Below, in pieces: positions 42,992-51,999 of a stretch of DNA of 64,000 bases. The position numbers and the translations under genes were made by a program. The DNA lies in assembly GCF_001280845.1 (NCBI RefSeq), contig NZ_LGHP01000003.1, forward strand, positions 62,547 through 126,546. Reading direction: 5' to 3'. The notes beneath the pieces are model-generated. The model saw nothing but the letters and a program-made list of their open reading frames with translations. It did no database searches and was not told the origin of the DNA. Source of the stretch: Bacillus sp. FJAT-28004. GTDB taxonomy: Bacteria > Bacillota > Bacilli > Paenibacillales > Paenibacillaceae. Position 1 is the first letter of the stretch. Every line of letters begins with the position of its first letter.

Positions 42992-45076
42992 ATGATGAGA
43001 AGGAATCAAACATTGAAAAAGAGAAAGAGTAGGATAAAATATTTTGTGATCATAGGTGCAGCTTTGCTTATCATCGCTGTTCTGGGCGGATGGGGAGCAT
43101 TTCGTTTGCTGATCGCCAAGCAGGATATTGGGCAGCTTGAGGTGCCATTGCCGGCTGCGACGATTTTGTATGATCAGCAGGGAACGGAAGCAACCCGTAT
43201 TTCTTTCAATAAAATCGAAGAAATCAACTATGCAGACATACCGAGGCATATGGTGGATGCTGTAGTTGCGGTAGAGGATAGACGTTATTTCGAGCATGAA
43301 GGAATGGACATGCGGGCAATCGGCCGGGCTTTTTGGACCAATATGACGTCAGGCGGCACCGTACAGGGCGGAAGTACGATTACACAGCAGCTGGCCAAAA
43401 ATGTTTTTTTGTCGCATGAGAGAACCTGGTCGCGGAAGTGGGACGAGGTGCTTCTTGCGAAGAAGATTGAGGAAAACTACAGCAAAGAGGATATTATGGA
43501 AATGTACCTCAATCAGATCTATTATGGCGAAGGTGCCTGGGGAATTGATAGAGCGGCGAAAACGTATTTTGGCAAGCAGCCAAGTCAGCTTACCGTAGCG
43601 GAAGCTGCGCTGCTCGCTGGTCTGATTAAGGCTCCATCTGCATTAACTCCATATAAGCATTTGGATAAAGCGCAAAATCGAAGAAATGTGGTTCTTCAAC
43701 TTATGAAAGAACAAGCGTTGATAAGTGAGGAAGTTTACAATAAGGCAATTCATGAGCCTGTACAATTATTAAGCTCAAAGCCTAACCGAGTAGATGACAT
43801 CAACTATCCTTATTATGTGGATCAGATCATCCGCGAGGCTATGACGCAATATGGATTATCGGAAAATGAAGTGCTGCAGGGCGGACTGCGGATCTATACC
43901 GCTTTGGATACGAAAATGCAGCAATCGGCGGAAAAGGTTTATGCGAATAAAGCTCTATTCCCGAAAAGTGCCGCAGACCAGCTTATCCAAAGCGGAACTG
44001 TTCTGATTGATCCGCGTGACGGCGGGATTCGGGCGATCGTAGGAGGTAGAGGGGAGCAGCCGTTTCGCGGCTTTAATCGAGCAACGCAGCTGAAACGTCA
44101 GCCTGGCTCAACGATCAAGCCTGTCGCTGTATACACGCCTGCACTTGAGCTTGGTTATAAGCCTAGCGACAATCTTGTTGATGAACCAATTAACATTAAC
44201 GGTTACGAGCCTCAGAACGCAGACGGTACCTTTCATGGAAGGGTATCGCTTTATGAAGCGCTGATTAACTCTTACAACATACCTGCTGTGAAACTACTTA
44301 ACGAAATGGGTATTGATAAAGGAAGGGATGCCGCAGCGCGTTTCGGTATTCCTTTGACAGATGAGGATCGCTCGTTAGGGCTTGCACTCGGCGGTCTTCA
44401 TGAAGGTGTATCGCCGCTTCAGATGGCCGAAGCCTTTGGTGTATTCGCAAGTGATGGCGTTCGCAACCATGCGCATACGATTACACGCATTGAATCCGCT
44501 GACGGCAACGTGCTGGCTGAATTCAAGCAGAGCGAAGGCAGTGTGAAAGTAACAGAGCCTGAAATTGCCCGAACGATGACAGCCATGCTAGAGGGTGTCA
44601 TCAAAGAAGGTACGGGTACTGCAGCACTGCTCGAGGGTCGCCCTCTTGCTGGAAAGTCCGGAACGACGCAGATGCTCGGCACGACGGGATATGGCGCAAA
44701 AGACAATTGGTTTGTCGGCTATACGCCGCAGCTTGTAGGTGCGGTGTGGCTCGGATACGATAAGAGTGACAGCAGCCACTATTTGTCGACGAGCTCGAAG
44801 GCTGCTGCTGTCGTATTCCAAGCTATATTCGCAGAAGCATTGAAGGATGAGGCGGTCATACCGTTTCCTAAGGCACCGGATCTTTTGCCTAAGAAGAAGG
44901 ATAAGGATAAGGATAAAGAGAAAAATAATACATCGAACGAAGATGATTCTGATAAGAAACGTGATAAGAAAAAAGAGAAGGATGACAGGAAGGAGCGGAA
45001 AGAGCGAGAAAAGGATAGAAAGAAAGAAAATGATAAAGATAAAGGAAAAGGGCGTGATCATGATAAGGACAATTGA
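42992..45076 (+). CDS. Class A penicillin-binding protein (PBP1A type) with charged C-terminal tail
   Basis: 694 residues, bifunctional peptidoglycan synthase. A basic N-terminus and one membrane helix; glycosyltransferase domain with EDRRYFEHEGMD and GGSTITQQLAKN; transpeptidase domain with Ser373 in STIK, SYN and KSGT (Lys555). The last ~62 residues are almost all Lys, Asp, Glu, Arg and Asn (KDKDKDKEK, KKRDKKKEK). ATG 42992 follows AAGGGGGAG. Single gene. Confidence 0.93.
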   Translation: MMRRNQTLKKRKSRIKYFVIIGAALLIIAVLGGWGAFRLLIAKQDIGQLEVPLPAATILYDQQGTEATRISFNKIEEINYADIPRHMVDAVVAVEDRRYFEHEGMDMRAIGRAFWTNMTSGGTVQGGSTITQQLAKNVFLSHERTWSRKWDEVLLAKKIEENYSKEDIMEMYLNQIYYGEGAWGIDRAAKTYFGKQPSQLTVAEAALLAGLIKAPSALTPYKHLDKAQNRRNVVLQLMKEQALISEEVYNKAIHEPVQLLSSKPNRVDDINYPYYVDQIIREAMTQYGLSENEVLQGGLRIYTALDTKMQQSAEKVYANKALFPKSAADQLIQSGTVLIDPRDGGIRAIVGGRGEQPFRGFNRATQLKRQPGSTIKPVAVYTPALELGYKPSDNLVDEPININGYEPQNADGTFHGRVSLYEALINSYNIPAVKLLNEMGIDKGRDAAARFGIPLTDEDRSLGLALGGLHEGVSPLQMAEAFGVFASDGVRNHAHTITRIESADGNVLAEFKQSEGSVKVTEPEIARTMTAMLEGVIKEGTGTAALLEGRPLAGKSGTTQMLGTTGYGAKDNWFVGYTPQLVGAVWLGYDKSDSSHYLSTSSKAAAVVFQAIFAEALKDEAVIPFPKAPDLLPKKKDKDKDKEKNNTSNEDDSDKKRDKKKEKDDRKERKEREKDRKKENDKDKGKGRDHDKDN

Positions 45077-45245
45077 AGGAATGATGATGATGATGACCGT
45101 AACTAAAAACGAACGGGATATTAATAAGAGGTAGATTATTCAGGAAAAAATGCAATTGTCGGATAAGCGTTGTATAATGAATAAGCTATTAACTATTTTT
45201 TTTATTGTTAATTAATTTTCGATTGAAAAAGGAGAGAATTATCCT

Positions 45246-45701
45246 ATGACAACAATGAATGTTTTTGTTTCGAACTGGTTAAACCATCGTAAAGTTTTGC
45301 TTGCTTTGCTAGATACTGTACAAAATGAGCATATCCAATATAAGCCTTGGGAAAAAGCAATGTCGTTGTCCACACTTGTATTACATATCAATGGAGCAAT
45401 GGATATGTTCGCACAAACGGTGAAAAACGGCGTATTCACTCCTCCTTCAACAGCTAAACAAGTTGAAACGATTGAAGAGCTGAAAACGATCGTAGCAGCG
45501 GATACCGCTTCAACAAAAGCATTGCTTGAATCTCTTTCGGATGAGCAGTTGGATAAAGAGATCGATTTCCATGGCATGATTATGCCCGGAATCGTTTTGC
45601 TCGAAAATGCCAAGGATCATGAAATTCATCACAAAGGTCAATTGTTTATCTATTTGCGCTTGCTTGGAATCGAAACATTGCCGTTTTTCGTAAGCCGATA
45701 A
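45246..45701 (+). CDS. DinB family protein
   Basis: 151 residues, four-helix DinB/YfiT-like metal-binding fold. His48 (LVLHINGAMDMF) and the C-terminal HEIHHKGQLFIYLR give the three-His metal site. Members act as metal-dependent thiol transferases, some with bacillithiol; the bacillithiol deacetylase gene 400 bases downstream makes that plausible. AAAGGAGAG precedes the ATG. Substrate unknown. Confidence 0.85.
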   Translation: MTTMNVFVSNWLNHRKVLLALLDTVQNEHIQYKPWEKAMSLSTLVLHINGAMDMFAQTVKNGVFTPPSTAKQVETIEELKTIVAADTASTKALLESLSDEQLDKEIDFHGMIMPGIVLLENAKDHEIHHKGQLFIYLRLLGIETLPFFVSR

Positions 45702-45717
45702 AAGGCAGCGTATTATA

Positions 45718-45778
45718 AAAAAGGAGGAGTTTATACATAAGGCCTTTGGTCTGATGAAACAACTCCTTCTTTTTTTGG
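45718..45778 (+). terminator. Probable intrinsic terminator after dinB
   Basis: GGAGTT pairs with AACTCC at the base of a long loop, and the right arm runs into TTCTTTTTTT. Loop is large, so efficiency is uncertain. Confidence 0.5.
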
Positions 45779-45831
45779 TCTCATCATACTTAGATGCTCC
45801 TATCAATTTATAGAATTGGAATGAAGCGACT

Positions 45832-46143
45832 ATGATTAAAATAAATAGCTTAGCATTGAAAACTGCGTTTCAAGCATTTATAGCGCAGGAGGTCTATATT
45901 CACAGTGAAGCAACCTCCTTCGTCTTTGTCCGAAATTTCAAAGTCAGCCTTACTGAAGCTCATATAGCTGGTGAGGGACCGTACCGGATAGCTCTCCGGT
46001 TTGATGAGCTTGGTTGGCTGCGTACAGAAGCACTTACCCATTATGAAGTAACGGTAGATGTGAAGCTTTTACTGGCGGGTTATGATGATAAAGGCAGGAT
46101 GAACGTTGCTCTGCAACTCGGAAAGGAGCCGTTTCCGGAATGA
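45832..46143 (+). CDS. yojF: YojF (DUF1806) family protein
   Basis: 103 residues matching B. subtilis YojF by the blocks VYIHSEAT, VRNFKVSLTEA, GPYRIALRFDELGWLRTEALTHYEV. Function unknown, but the gene is regularly paired with the bacillithiol deacetylase gene bshB2, as here with a four-base overlap. May assist that enzyme. The ribosome site is weak (GAAGCGACT). Confidence 0.85.
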   Translation: MIKINSLALKTAFQAFIAQEVYIHSEATSFVFVRNFKVSLTEAHIAGEGPYRIALRFDELGWLRTEALTHYEVTVDVKLLLAGYDDKGRMNVALQLGKEPFPE

Positions 46144-46841
46144 GTGAAAAAGCTGTTAAAAGGCTATTAGCTGTATTTGCGCATCCTGATGATGAGTCTT
46201 TTATTTGCGGTGGAACGCTGGCAAAGTATGCAAGCATGGGTGTTGAAATAACTCTCGTAAGTGCAACACGTGGCGAAATGGGACGCCGAATGGGTAACCC
46301 ACCCTATGTAAATCGAGAAACTATGCCGGAGATCCGGGAAAAAGAGCTGCGGAACGCTTGCGAGGCACTTCGCATTCAGAATCTTATTTTTTTTGATATC
46401 CGTGACAAAATGGTTGAGTTTTACGATTCGGAGAGCCTCATTGAAAAAATAGGCGTACTAATGAACGAGATTCAACCGGATGTTGTACTCACTTTCCATG
46501 AAACTTTAGGCGGGCACCCTGATCACTGTGCTATCGGTAAGGCTACAACTACGGCTTTCCACCTTACAAAGCAGCCCGGTGCTCTTTATTTCATCAGTTT
46601 CGGCGATATGATGGATGCCCCGGAACGATTTGGTTACACGAAGCAGGACATTGTCAAAATCGATGTGCGTCATCAGTTAGAGGCTAAGCTAGCTGCATTT
46701 CGTGCGCATCGCTGTCAAACCGAAATAGACGAGTGGGTATGGGAAGCGGATAGTGCGGCGTTGGCGCGGTTTGGCAAGTATGAGTATTTTATAACAGGGC
46801 ACCGAACATCATTTCCAATAACTGTGGATGATTTGTTTTAA
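46140..46841 (+). CDS. bshB2: Bacillithiol biosynthesis deacetylase BshB2
   Basis: Zinc hydrolase (LmbE/PIG-L family) that deacetylates GlcNAc-malate in bacillithiol synthesis or acts on bacillithiol conjugates. 233 residues; zinc ligands lie in AHPDDES (His15, Asp18) and GGHPDHCAIG. Starts within the yojF stop. Its presence marks a bacillithiol-producing Firmicute. Confidence 0.93.
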   Translation: MSEKAVKRLLAVFAHPDDESFICGGTLAKYASMGVEITLVSATRGEMGRRMGNPPYVNRETMPEIREKELRNACEALRIQNLIFFDIRDKMVEFYDSESLIEKIGVLMNEIQPDVVLTFHETLGGHPDHCAIGKATTTAFHLTKQPGALYFISFGDMMDAPERFGYTKQDIVKIDVRHQLEAKLAAFRAHRCQTEIDEWVWEADSAALARFGKYEYFITGHRTSFPITVDDLF

Positions 46842-46949
46842 AAACCTTCTTTTTTTAGAAGGTTAACGATGGATTACAATGGTTTTTTCGCGCTTTCTTA
46901 TGTCTCATGAAATTAATTATTTCAAATTTCCTGTTTCTACATACGTAAC

Positions 46950-46998
46950 AGGCAGCCATCCAGCAGCTTAATCTGCTGGATGGCTGCCTGTTTTTTAT
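46950..46998 (+). terminator. Intrinsic terminator of yojF-bshB2
   Basis: A perfect 17-bp stem (46950-46966 with 46973-46989), six-base loop, then GTTTTTTATTTT. Confidence 0.9.
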
Positions 46999-47003
46999 TT
47001 TGC

Positions 47004-47165
47004 TTAAAACATCGGAAATACATAACGGACCAGAAAGTAAAGAGCCCCGAAGAAGATGATAATGTAGGCAGCATATTTGATGAATGTTGACGCCACTAAG
47101 CTTGAATCTGATTTTTTCTCCACATGTCTTTCTTCAATTTCTAAATTTTGTTGCCTTGTAGTCAT
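47004..47165 (-). CDS. Small single-span membrane protein
   Basis: 53 residues from ATG 47165, which has GAAGGAGTGATT before it (the longer frame to 47228 does not). A charged N-terminal half (EIEERHVEKK) and one membrane helix (YAAYIIIFFGALYFLVRYVF). Function unknown. Converges on the bshB2 terminator. Confidence 0.65.
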   Translation of the reverse strand: MTTRQQNLEIEERHVEKKSDSSLVASTFIKYAAYIIIFFGALYFLVRYVFPMF

Positions 47166-47530
47166 TTGAATCACTCCTTCAGTGATTTGGTTATTATTGA
47201 ATACCCTGCCGGGCAGAAGATGAATCAATGATGTTTAGAAAAGGGTACATTTCTCGATATTTTTCGATCATTTCTTGGGAAATAGTCGAAATAGGTAAAT
47301 GGTAACCTAATCAATTTGTACCATTGAATCTGTGATGAGGAAGATGGATAATGGCGGAATTGGCATTGCTTTTATTTTACAATGAGAAAAAAAGTTTGTT
47401 TTAACCCGTTTTATTACGAAAGAGGTTCTCATTTCCGGAGTTCTGAATATCTTAGTAAACGAAGCCCTATTGTTGCAAGTACACCTTTATTTTGCAAAAC
47501 AATAGAATAGGGCAGCAGGAGGCATATAAT
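47166..47530. other. Intergenic stretch without recognisable gene
   Basis: 365 bases of AT-rich DNA between divergent small genes. It holds the ribosome sites of both and several TCGA-centred words (TCGATATTTTTCGATC, AGTCGAAATAGG). I see no ORF, RNA or clear promoter pair in it. Confidence 0.4.
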
Positions 47531-47764
47531 TTGAACGAAGCACGGAAGCCATTACGGCTAAGCATGGAGAAGAGTCATAGCAGCAGAGACAGTCTATATG
47601 AAATTGAACAGACGATAGCGGAGTTGGAAATTTATTTGGAGACAAACTCGGATGATGAAATCGCTTTGGTACAATATCAGCAGTTTTTGAATAAACGTGA
47701 GGATTTCACGTTTTTTTTGGCGGAGGCATACGAGAAATCATCTCAATCTGTCATGCAGGCTTAA
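47531..47764 (+). CDS. Hypothetical protein, predicted coiled coil
   Basis: 77 residues from TTG 47531, eight bases after GCAGGAGG; the longer frame starting at 47492 has no ribosome site. The sequence is helical and charged (SLYEIEQTIAELEIYLETNSDDE). Not recognised. No membrane segment or signal. Followed by a terminator at 47880. Confidence 0.55.
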   Translation: MNEARKPLRLSMEKSHSSRDSLYEIEQTIAELEIYLETNSDDEIALVQYQQFLNKREDFTFFLAEAYEKSSQSVMQA

Positions 47765-47879
47765 TCAAATAGAGCAAGGATGTCAACAACATGGACATGC
47801 ATTGTTCAGTACAGTTGCTTGATCACAGCTAGGCGAGGAAGAGAATTTTAGCGAAAAAAAGAAAAGAAATATTGTATGA

Positions 47880-47917
47880 TGCCAGGGAGCAGGCGACTGT
47901 CCTTGGCATTTTTTTAT
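47880..47917 (+). terminator. Intrinsic terminator before the heme operon
   Basis: TGCCAGG pairs with CCTTGGCA around a 14-base loop, followed by seven T. Confidence 0.75.
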
Positions 47918-47977
47918 TTTGATTAGCGTATGATGTGACGAATGTTCAGAGGGATTATCTATTATGAAAAATACTAA

Positions 47978-48006
47978 TTGAAAATGATTTTCATTCGCTG
48001 TATAAT
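47978..48006 (+). promoter_or_regulatory. Promoter of the heme uptake operon with embedded Fur box
   Basis: TTGAAA (47978-47983), 17-base spacer, TATAAT (48001-48006). The -35 and spacer carry TGAAAAT-G-ATTTTCA (47979-47993), a perfect 7-1-7 Fur-type dyad. A second, imperfect Fur-like run TGATATC-A-ATTATCA follows around 48028-48042. Expected to be repressed by Fur when iron is plentiful. Confidence 0.8.
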
Positions 48007-48063
48007 GAGAAACGGTATCAAATGAATGATATCAATTATCATTATCATACAGGGGGAAGTAAA

Positions 48064-49059
48064 GTGAAATTGACAGATTGGAAGATAGGAATTATGACTT
48101 TATTATTGGCAACTACGGTTGCATGCGGTAACAATACGAGTACATCGGAGAAGGGTACTGAGAATACAGCAACAGAGCAGCCAAGTCCAACTGCTAGCGA
48201 TAGTCCGGTAACCGAGGCTAAAATAGAAGTAGACGAGACTAAAGCAGCGGAATTGATTGCACAGTTCAACAATCAGGTTCCGGCAACTACCGTGACGATA
48301 TCGGTAGCGATAACAGAGCTTCTGCATGAGCTGGGGATAGAGCCAGCAGGTGTACCGACGACTAAGAGCAAATTGCCAGAGGCTTTTGACAGCTTGCCGC
48401 GCATTGGTTCCTCACATCAGCCGGATTTGGAGCAAATTGCGAAGCTTACGCCAAGTGTGATCCTTGGACCGAGCTCAATCAAGGATAGTCTTGATAAATC
48501 TTTTAAACCCGCAAATTTACCAACTGCTTATCTGCCAGCTGATTCCTTGGAGGAGTTGAAGCTTAGTACAGTTGTACTGGGCCGTGTGTATGGCAAAGAG
48601 GATAAAGCAAACGAGGTTTTGCTGAAGCTGATCGAACAAGAGAATACTGCAATTAAGCTTGCAGAAGGCAAAGATGCACCAAGCGTTATGCTGTTATTTG
48701 GATCTGCTGAATCATTAATGTTTATGAACGAGGACACTTTCGTAGGCAGCTTGGCGAAAAAACTCGGCGCAACCAATGTTTTATCTGACGTGTTGAAAAT
48801 GAAAGAAACATACATACCACTTGATATGGAAAGTATCGTTACTGCTAATCCTGATGTGATCCTGCTGGTTGCTCACGGAGATCCTTCCGCTGTAACGAAG
48901 AAGCTTGAAGAAGATGTGAAGAAAAACGGTGCATGGGAGAAGCTGGACGCTTTCAAAAATGGCAAACTGATCGCACTTGATTATAATCTATATGGCATCG
49001 CTTCATTGGTGAATGCGCCAAAAGCTTATCAAGATTTGGCTAGCATTTTGTACAACTGA
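48064..49059 (+). CDS. isdE: Heme-binding lipoprotein of an ABC importer (IsdE-like)
   Basis: 331 residues from GTG 48064 (AGGGGGAAG site). Signal peptide with a lipobox-like TTVAC (Cys21), a Ser/Thr/Glu linker, and a helical-backbone binding fold. By eye it aligns with S. aureus IsdE: GVPTTKSKLP, PRIGSSHQPDLEQI, GSLAKKLGATNVL, NPDVILLVAHGDP. IsdE holds heme with Met78 and His229; here the His is kept (His271) but the Met position appears to be His118. First gene of a heme uptake and degradation operon. Confidence 0.82.
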   Translation: MKLTDWKIGIMTLLLATTVACGNNTSTSEKGTENTATEQPSPTASDSPVTEAKIEVDETKAAELIAQFNNQVPATTVTISVAITELLHELGIEPAGVPTTKSKLPEAFDSLPRIGSSHQPDLEQIAKLTPSVILGPSSIKDSLDKSFKPANLPTAYLPADSLEELKLSTVVLGRVYGKEDKANEVLLKLIEQENTAIKLAEGKDAPSVMLLFGSAESLMFMNEDTFVGSLAKKLGATNVLSDVLKMKETYIPLDMESIVTANPDVILLVAHGDPSAVTKKLEEDVKKNGAWEKLDAFKNGKLIALDYNLYGIASLVNAPKAYQDLASILYN

Positions 49060-49076
49060 TGAGGGGGAGCTTAGAG

Positions 49077-50072
49077 GTGACGGATAACAAAAAGACGAGA
49101 ACAACGACGCTTCTAGCTCTCTCGTTTGTGCTCCTTATAGTGGCTGTTTTAGTTTCTGTTGCTTTGGGCAGCGCGAAGTTTGACCTAGTCTCTACCTTGC
49201 GAGCCATTATGGGGAATGGGAACGAAGCCTCAAACTCAGTACTCTGGGACATTCGTATACCAAGAGTGTTTCTAGCGCTAATTATCGGTGCGAATTTGGC
49301 GGCATCTGGCGCGCTGCTTCAAGCCGTTATGCTGAATCCGCTGGCGGACCCAGGATTAACGGGTGTGTCATCTGGAGCGGCGGTTACAGTATTATTCATT
49401 ATGCTGGTGGTACCCAGCTACTCTTCGATGATTCCGTTAGCTGCTATCATTGGCGGCGGCATTGCAGCGGGAATGGTGTACGCATGGGCGTGGAACAAGC
49501 AAACGGGATTCACACCGGTTCGCATCATACTTTCTGGTGTAGCTGTAAATGCAGTATTTGGCGGAGTGATCGGCTTGCTCTCCATCAAGTACAGTGATAA
49601 GTTACCAGGCGCTTTGCAATGGATGAACGGAAGCTTATCTGGTAAAGGAATGGGCGATGTGCTAGTTATATTGCCTTATTCTATCGCTGGATGGATTGCG
49701 GCTCTACTGTGCATACGTCAAGCAAATATTTTACGCCTTGGCGAGCAGGTAGCACATAACTTAGGGCAAAATCTTAGTCGAATTCGATTTATGCTGTCGT
49801 TTGTGGCTGTATTTCTAGCTGCGGTCTCCGTGTCGACGGTTGGGCTCGTGGGATTCATCGGCTTAATCGTACCACACATGGCTCGCCTGCTGATTGGCAC
49901 AGATTATCGTCATACGATGCCGCTTAGCTTAATACTTGGAGCGTTAGTTCTATTAGTCGCAGATACGATCGGACGGACCGCATTCGGTGCTGTAGGGGTG
50001 CCTGCGGGTATTGTTATGGCATTGGCGGGAGGGCCTTACTTTCTCTATTTGATGCGCAAGGGAGGGGTATAA
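49077..50072 (+). CDS. FecCD-family heme/iron ABC transporter permease
   Basis: 331 residues from GTG 49077, seven bases after AGGGGGAG; the ATG at 49059 overlaps the previous stop but lacks a site. About ten membrane helices, with the BtuC/FecCD signatures LLQAVMLNPLADPGLTG and VGFIGLIVPHMARLLIG. Forms a homodimeric channel with the IsdE-like lipoprotein and the next ATPase. Confidence 0.92.
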   Translation: MTDNKKTRTTTLLALSFVLLIVAVLVSVALGSAKFDLVSTLRAIMGNGNEASNSVLWDIRIPRVFLALIIGANLAASGALLQAVMLNPLADPGLTGVSSGAAVTVLFIMLVVPSYSSMIPLAAIIGGGIAAGMVYAWAWNKQTGFTPVRIILSGVAVNAVFGGVIGLLSIKYSDKLPGALQWMNGSLSGKGMGDVLVILPYSIAGWIAALLCIRQANILRLGEQVAHNLGQNLSRIRFMLSFVAVFLAAVSVSTVGLVGFIGLIVPHMARLLIGTDYRHTMPLSLILGALVLLVADTIGRTAFGAVGVPAGIVMALAGGPYFLYLMRKGGV

Positions 50073-50849
50073 TTGTTAAAGGTTCAATCGTTGTATATTC
50101 GTTATGCGGATCGTACGATTGTGAGCGACTTTTCACTTGATGTGAATGAGGGAGAGGTCGTATCGATTATCGGCCCTAACGGCTCCGGCAAGTCTACTAT
50201 TCTCAAAGCGGTCTCCAGAATGATTCCTTGTGAGAGCGGACGTGTATGCATAGCCGATCAGGAGCTGCGCGCTCTAAGTACAAAGCAAGTGTCACGAATG
50301 TTGTGTATGCTATGTCAGAAGAACGTCAGTCCGTCAGACATGACGGTGGAGGAACTGGTCGGTTATGGCCGTATTCCCCATAAAAAATGGTATGAGCGAC
50401 TTGATGCCGAAGATTATAAGGTAGTACATTGGGCGCTTGAACAGACAGGTATGATGGATTTTAAAGACAGACTTATCGTATCCCTCTCTGGAGGAGAAGC
50501 ACAAAAGGCATGGCTTGCAATGGCGCTCGCCCAAAGGCCTAAGGTGCTTCTACTCGATGAGCCAACCACCTATTTGGACATCGCACATCAGCTGGAAGTG
50601 CTTGAGCTGGTGCGGAGACTTAATCGTGAATTGAAGCTGACGGTTATCATGGTGCTGCATGATTTGAATCATGCAAGCGCTTATAGCGATAGGGTTTGTG
50701 TGATTAAGAATGGTGATAAACATGTATTTGGCAAGCCGCAGGATGTATTCACGATGGAGCTGATTCGGAACGTCTATGGCGTAGAAACGGAGATTCAGCA
50801 TATGCCCGAAAACGCTAGCCCACGAATTCACGTATTGAAGAAAATTTAA
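50073..50849 (+). CDS. Heme/iron ABC transporter ATP-binding protein
   Basis: 258 residues. Walker A GPNGSGKST, Walker B VLLLDEPTTYLDIAHQ, and signature LSGGEAQKAWLAMAL, where the usual ERQRV is EAQKA. TTG start at 50073 directly after the permease stop, with GGGAGGGG upstream. Energises the heme permease. Confidence 0.92.
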   Translation: MLKVQSLYIRYADRTIVSDFSLDVNEGEVVSIIGPNGSGKSTILKAVSRMIPCESGRVCIADQELRALSTKQVSRMLCMLCQKNVSPSDMTVEELVGYGRIPHKKWYERLDAEDYKVVHWALEQTGMMDFKDRLIVSLSGGEAQKAWLAMALAQRPKVLLLDEPTTYLDIAHQLEVLELVRRLNRELKLTVIMVLHDLNHASAYSDRVCVIKNGDKHVFGKPQDVFTMELIRNVYGVETEIQHMPENASPRIHVLKKI

Positions 50850-50870
50850 TGAGAAAAGCGGGGATGACGA

Positions 50871-51380
50871 ATGAAGGCAATGGATATTGAAATGATTAAG
50901 GTAAATTATTTGAACTTTACGGAAAGCTTGAAATCGGTCGTGCTGGGTACAATCGACGATGAGGGAAAACCTTTCGTCTCCTATGCTCCCTTTGTTAAGT
51001 ACAACGGTAAGCTTTACATCTATATCAGTAGAATCGCTCATCATTTCCGGTACATGGAGGCCAATCCATCAGTGGACGTTATGCTGCTCGAGGACGAGTC
51101 ACAGACTACGAACTTATTTGCAAGGCAGCGCGCTCGCTTCGTATGCAATGCGGTCAATATTGGCAATGAAGGACATATTGAAGTATTTGAACGGTTTGAG
51201 CAAACCTTCGGCAAAAACATGATTGGTATGCTTCGTGGCCTCGATTTCTCGCTGTTTGAGCTGACGGTTTCGGAAGGCCGTTATGTAGCAGGCTTCGGTC
51301 AGGCTTACGACATCGACTTGTCAGGAGAGAAGTTTGAGCATGTTGCAAGAGATGGGCACGCACAAGCGAAGAAAGCTTAA
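50871..51380 (+). CDS. HutZ/HugZ-like heme-degrading protein (split-barrel fold)
   Basis: 169 residues. Aligns by eye with V. cholerae HutZ: VSYAPFV, YISRIAHHFRYMEANPSVDVMLLEDE, LFARQRARF, GRYVAGFGQAYDI and a C-terminal HVARDGH whose last His matches the heme-binding His of HutZ. HutZ opens heme to release iron. Placing it behind an IsdE-type importer gives the operon both uptake and iron release. The fold alone could also be a flavin-binding PNPOx protein, but operon context favours heme. Confidence 0.85.
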   Translation: MKAMDIEMIKVNYLNFTESLKSVVLGTIDDEGKPFVSYAPFVKYNGKLYIYISRIAHHFRYMEANPSVDVMLLEDESQTTNLFARQRARFVCNAVNIGNEGHIEVFERFEQTFGKNMIGMLRGLDFSLFELTVSEGRYVAGFGQAYDIDLSGEKFEHVARDGHAQAKKA

Positions 51381-51405
51381 TAAGAGCAGAGGAGCGGACT
51401 TTATT

Positions 51406-51870
51406 ATGACAATTACAACGGTACTGCCTGTTTGGCGTGCTATTCAGGAAAGATTTCATAAAACGGTCAAAGCATTGCCAGAGCAGGATTTGTCACTAAA
51501 GCTTGAGGCGTACTCAATAGGTTATATGCTTCGTCACAATGCGGAAGTTGAATATATGTTCGCGGACTGGTTCTTCGGAAGAAGCATGCCGGAAGGACTG
51601 GAAATCACGACAAGCAGGGGCGCTGCCGGGAGCAAAGCAACGTATCATAATTTGCAGGAGCTAATCGAGCTGTTGGAATCCTCAAATGACCATCTGATTA
51701 AAGCGATGACCGAGCTTCCCGAAGAGAAATGGCATCAAACTGTAGAATGCCCGATAGGCGCTTCCACGCCACTTGAAGCTGTTGGCCGTTTAATGTATCA
51801 CACCGGTATCCATGCAGGTCAAATCTCTCTTATTCAGAAAATTGCTCCCAAAGTGGAGACAGCCACCTAG
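51406..51870 (+). CDS. DinB family protein
   Basis: 154 residues from ATG 51406 (AGAGGAG upstream; the longer frame from 51334 overlaps the HutZ gene). Four-helix DinB fold with His40 (MLRHNAEVEYMF) and C-terminal YHTGIHAGQISLIQK as metal ligands. Last gene of the heme operon by spacing (25 bases). Substrate unknown; a thiol-dependent transferase role is possible. Confidence 0.82.
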   Translation: MTITTVLPVWRAIQERFHKTVKALPEQDLSLKLEAYSIGYMLRHNAEVEYMFADWFFGRSMPEGLEITTSRGAAGSKATYHNLQELIELLESSNDHLIKAMTELPEEKWHQTVECPIGASTPLEAVGRLMYHTGIHAGQISLIQKIAPKVETAT

Positions 51871-51884
51871 ATATCGCGACAGAA

Positions 51885-51915
51885 GTCTCAGAGACCACTC
51901 TCTGAGGCTTTTTTT
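51885..51915 (+). terminator. Intrinsic terminator of the heme operon
   Basis: GTCTCAGAGA (51885-51894) pairs with TCTCTGAGGC (51899-51908), one wobble, four-base loop, seven T. Confidence 0.88.
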
Positions 51916-51999
51916 ATTATATCGTCCATAAGTTCATTTTAAGAAAAAGGGAATTGATTCATTAGCTCGAATAGGAATGTAGGATAAGCGGGTTGTAGA

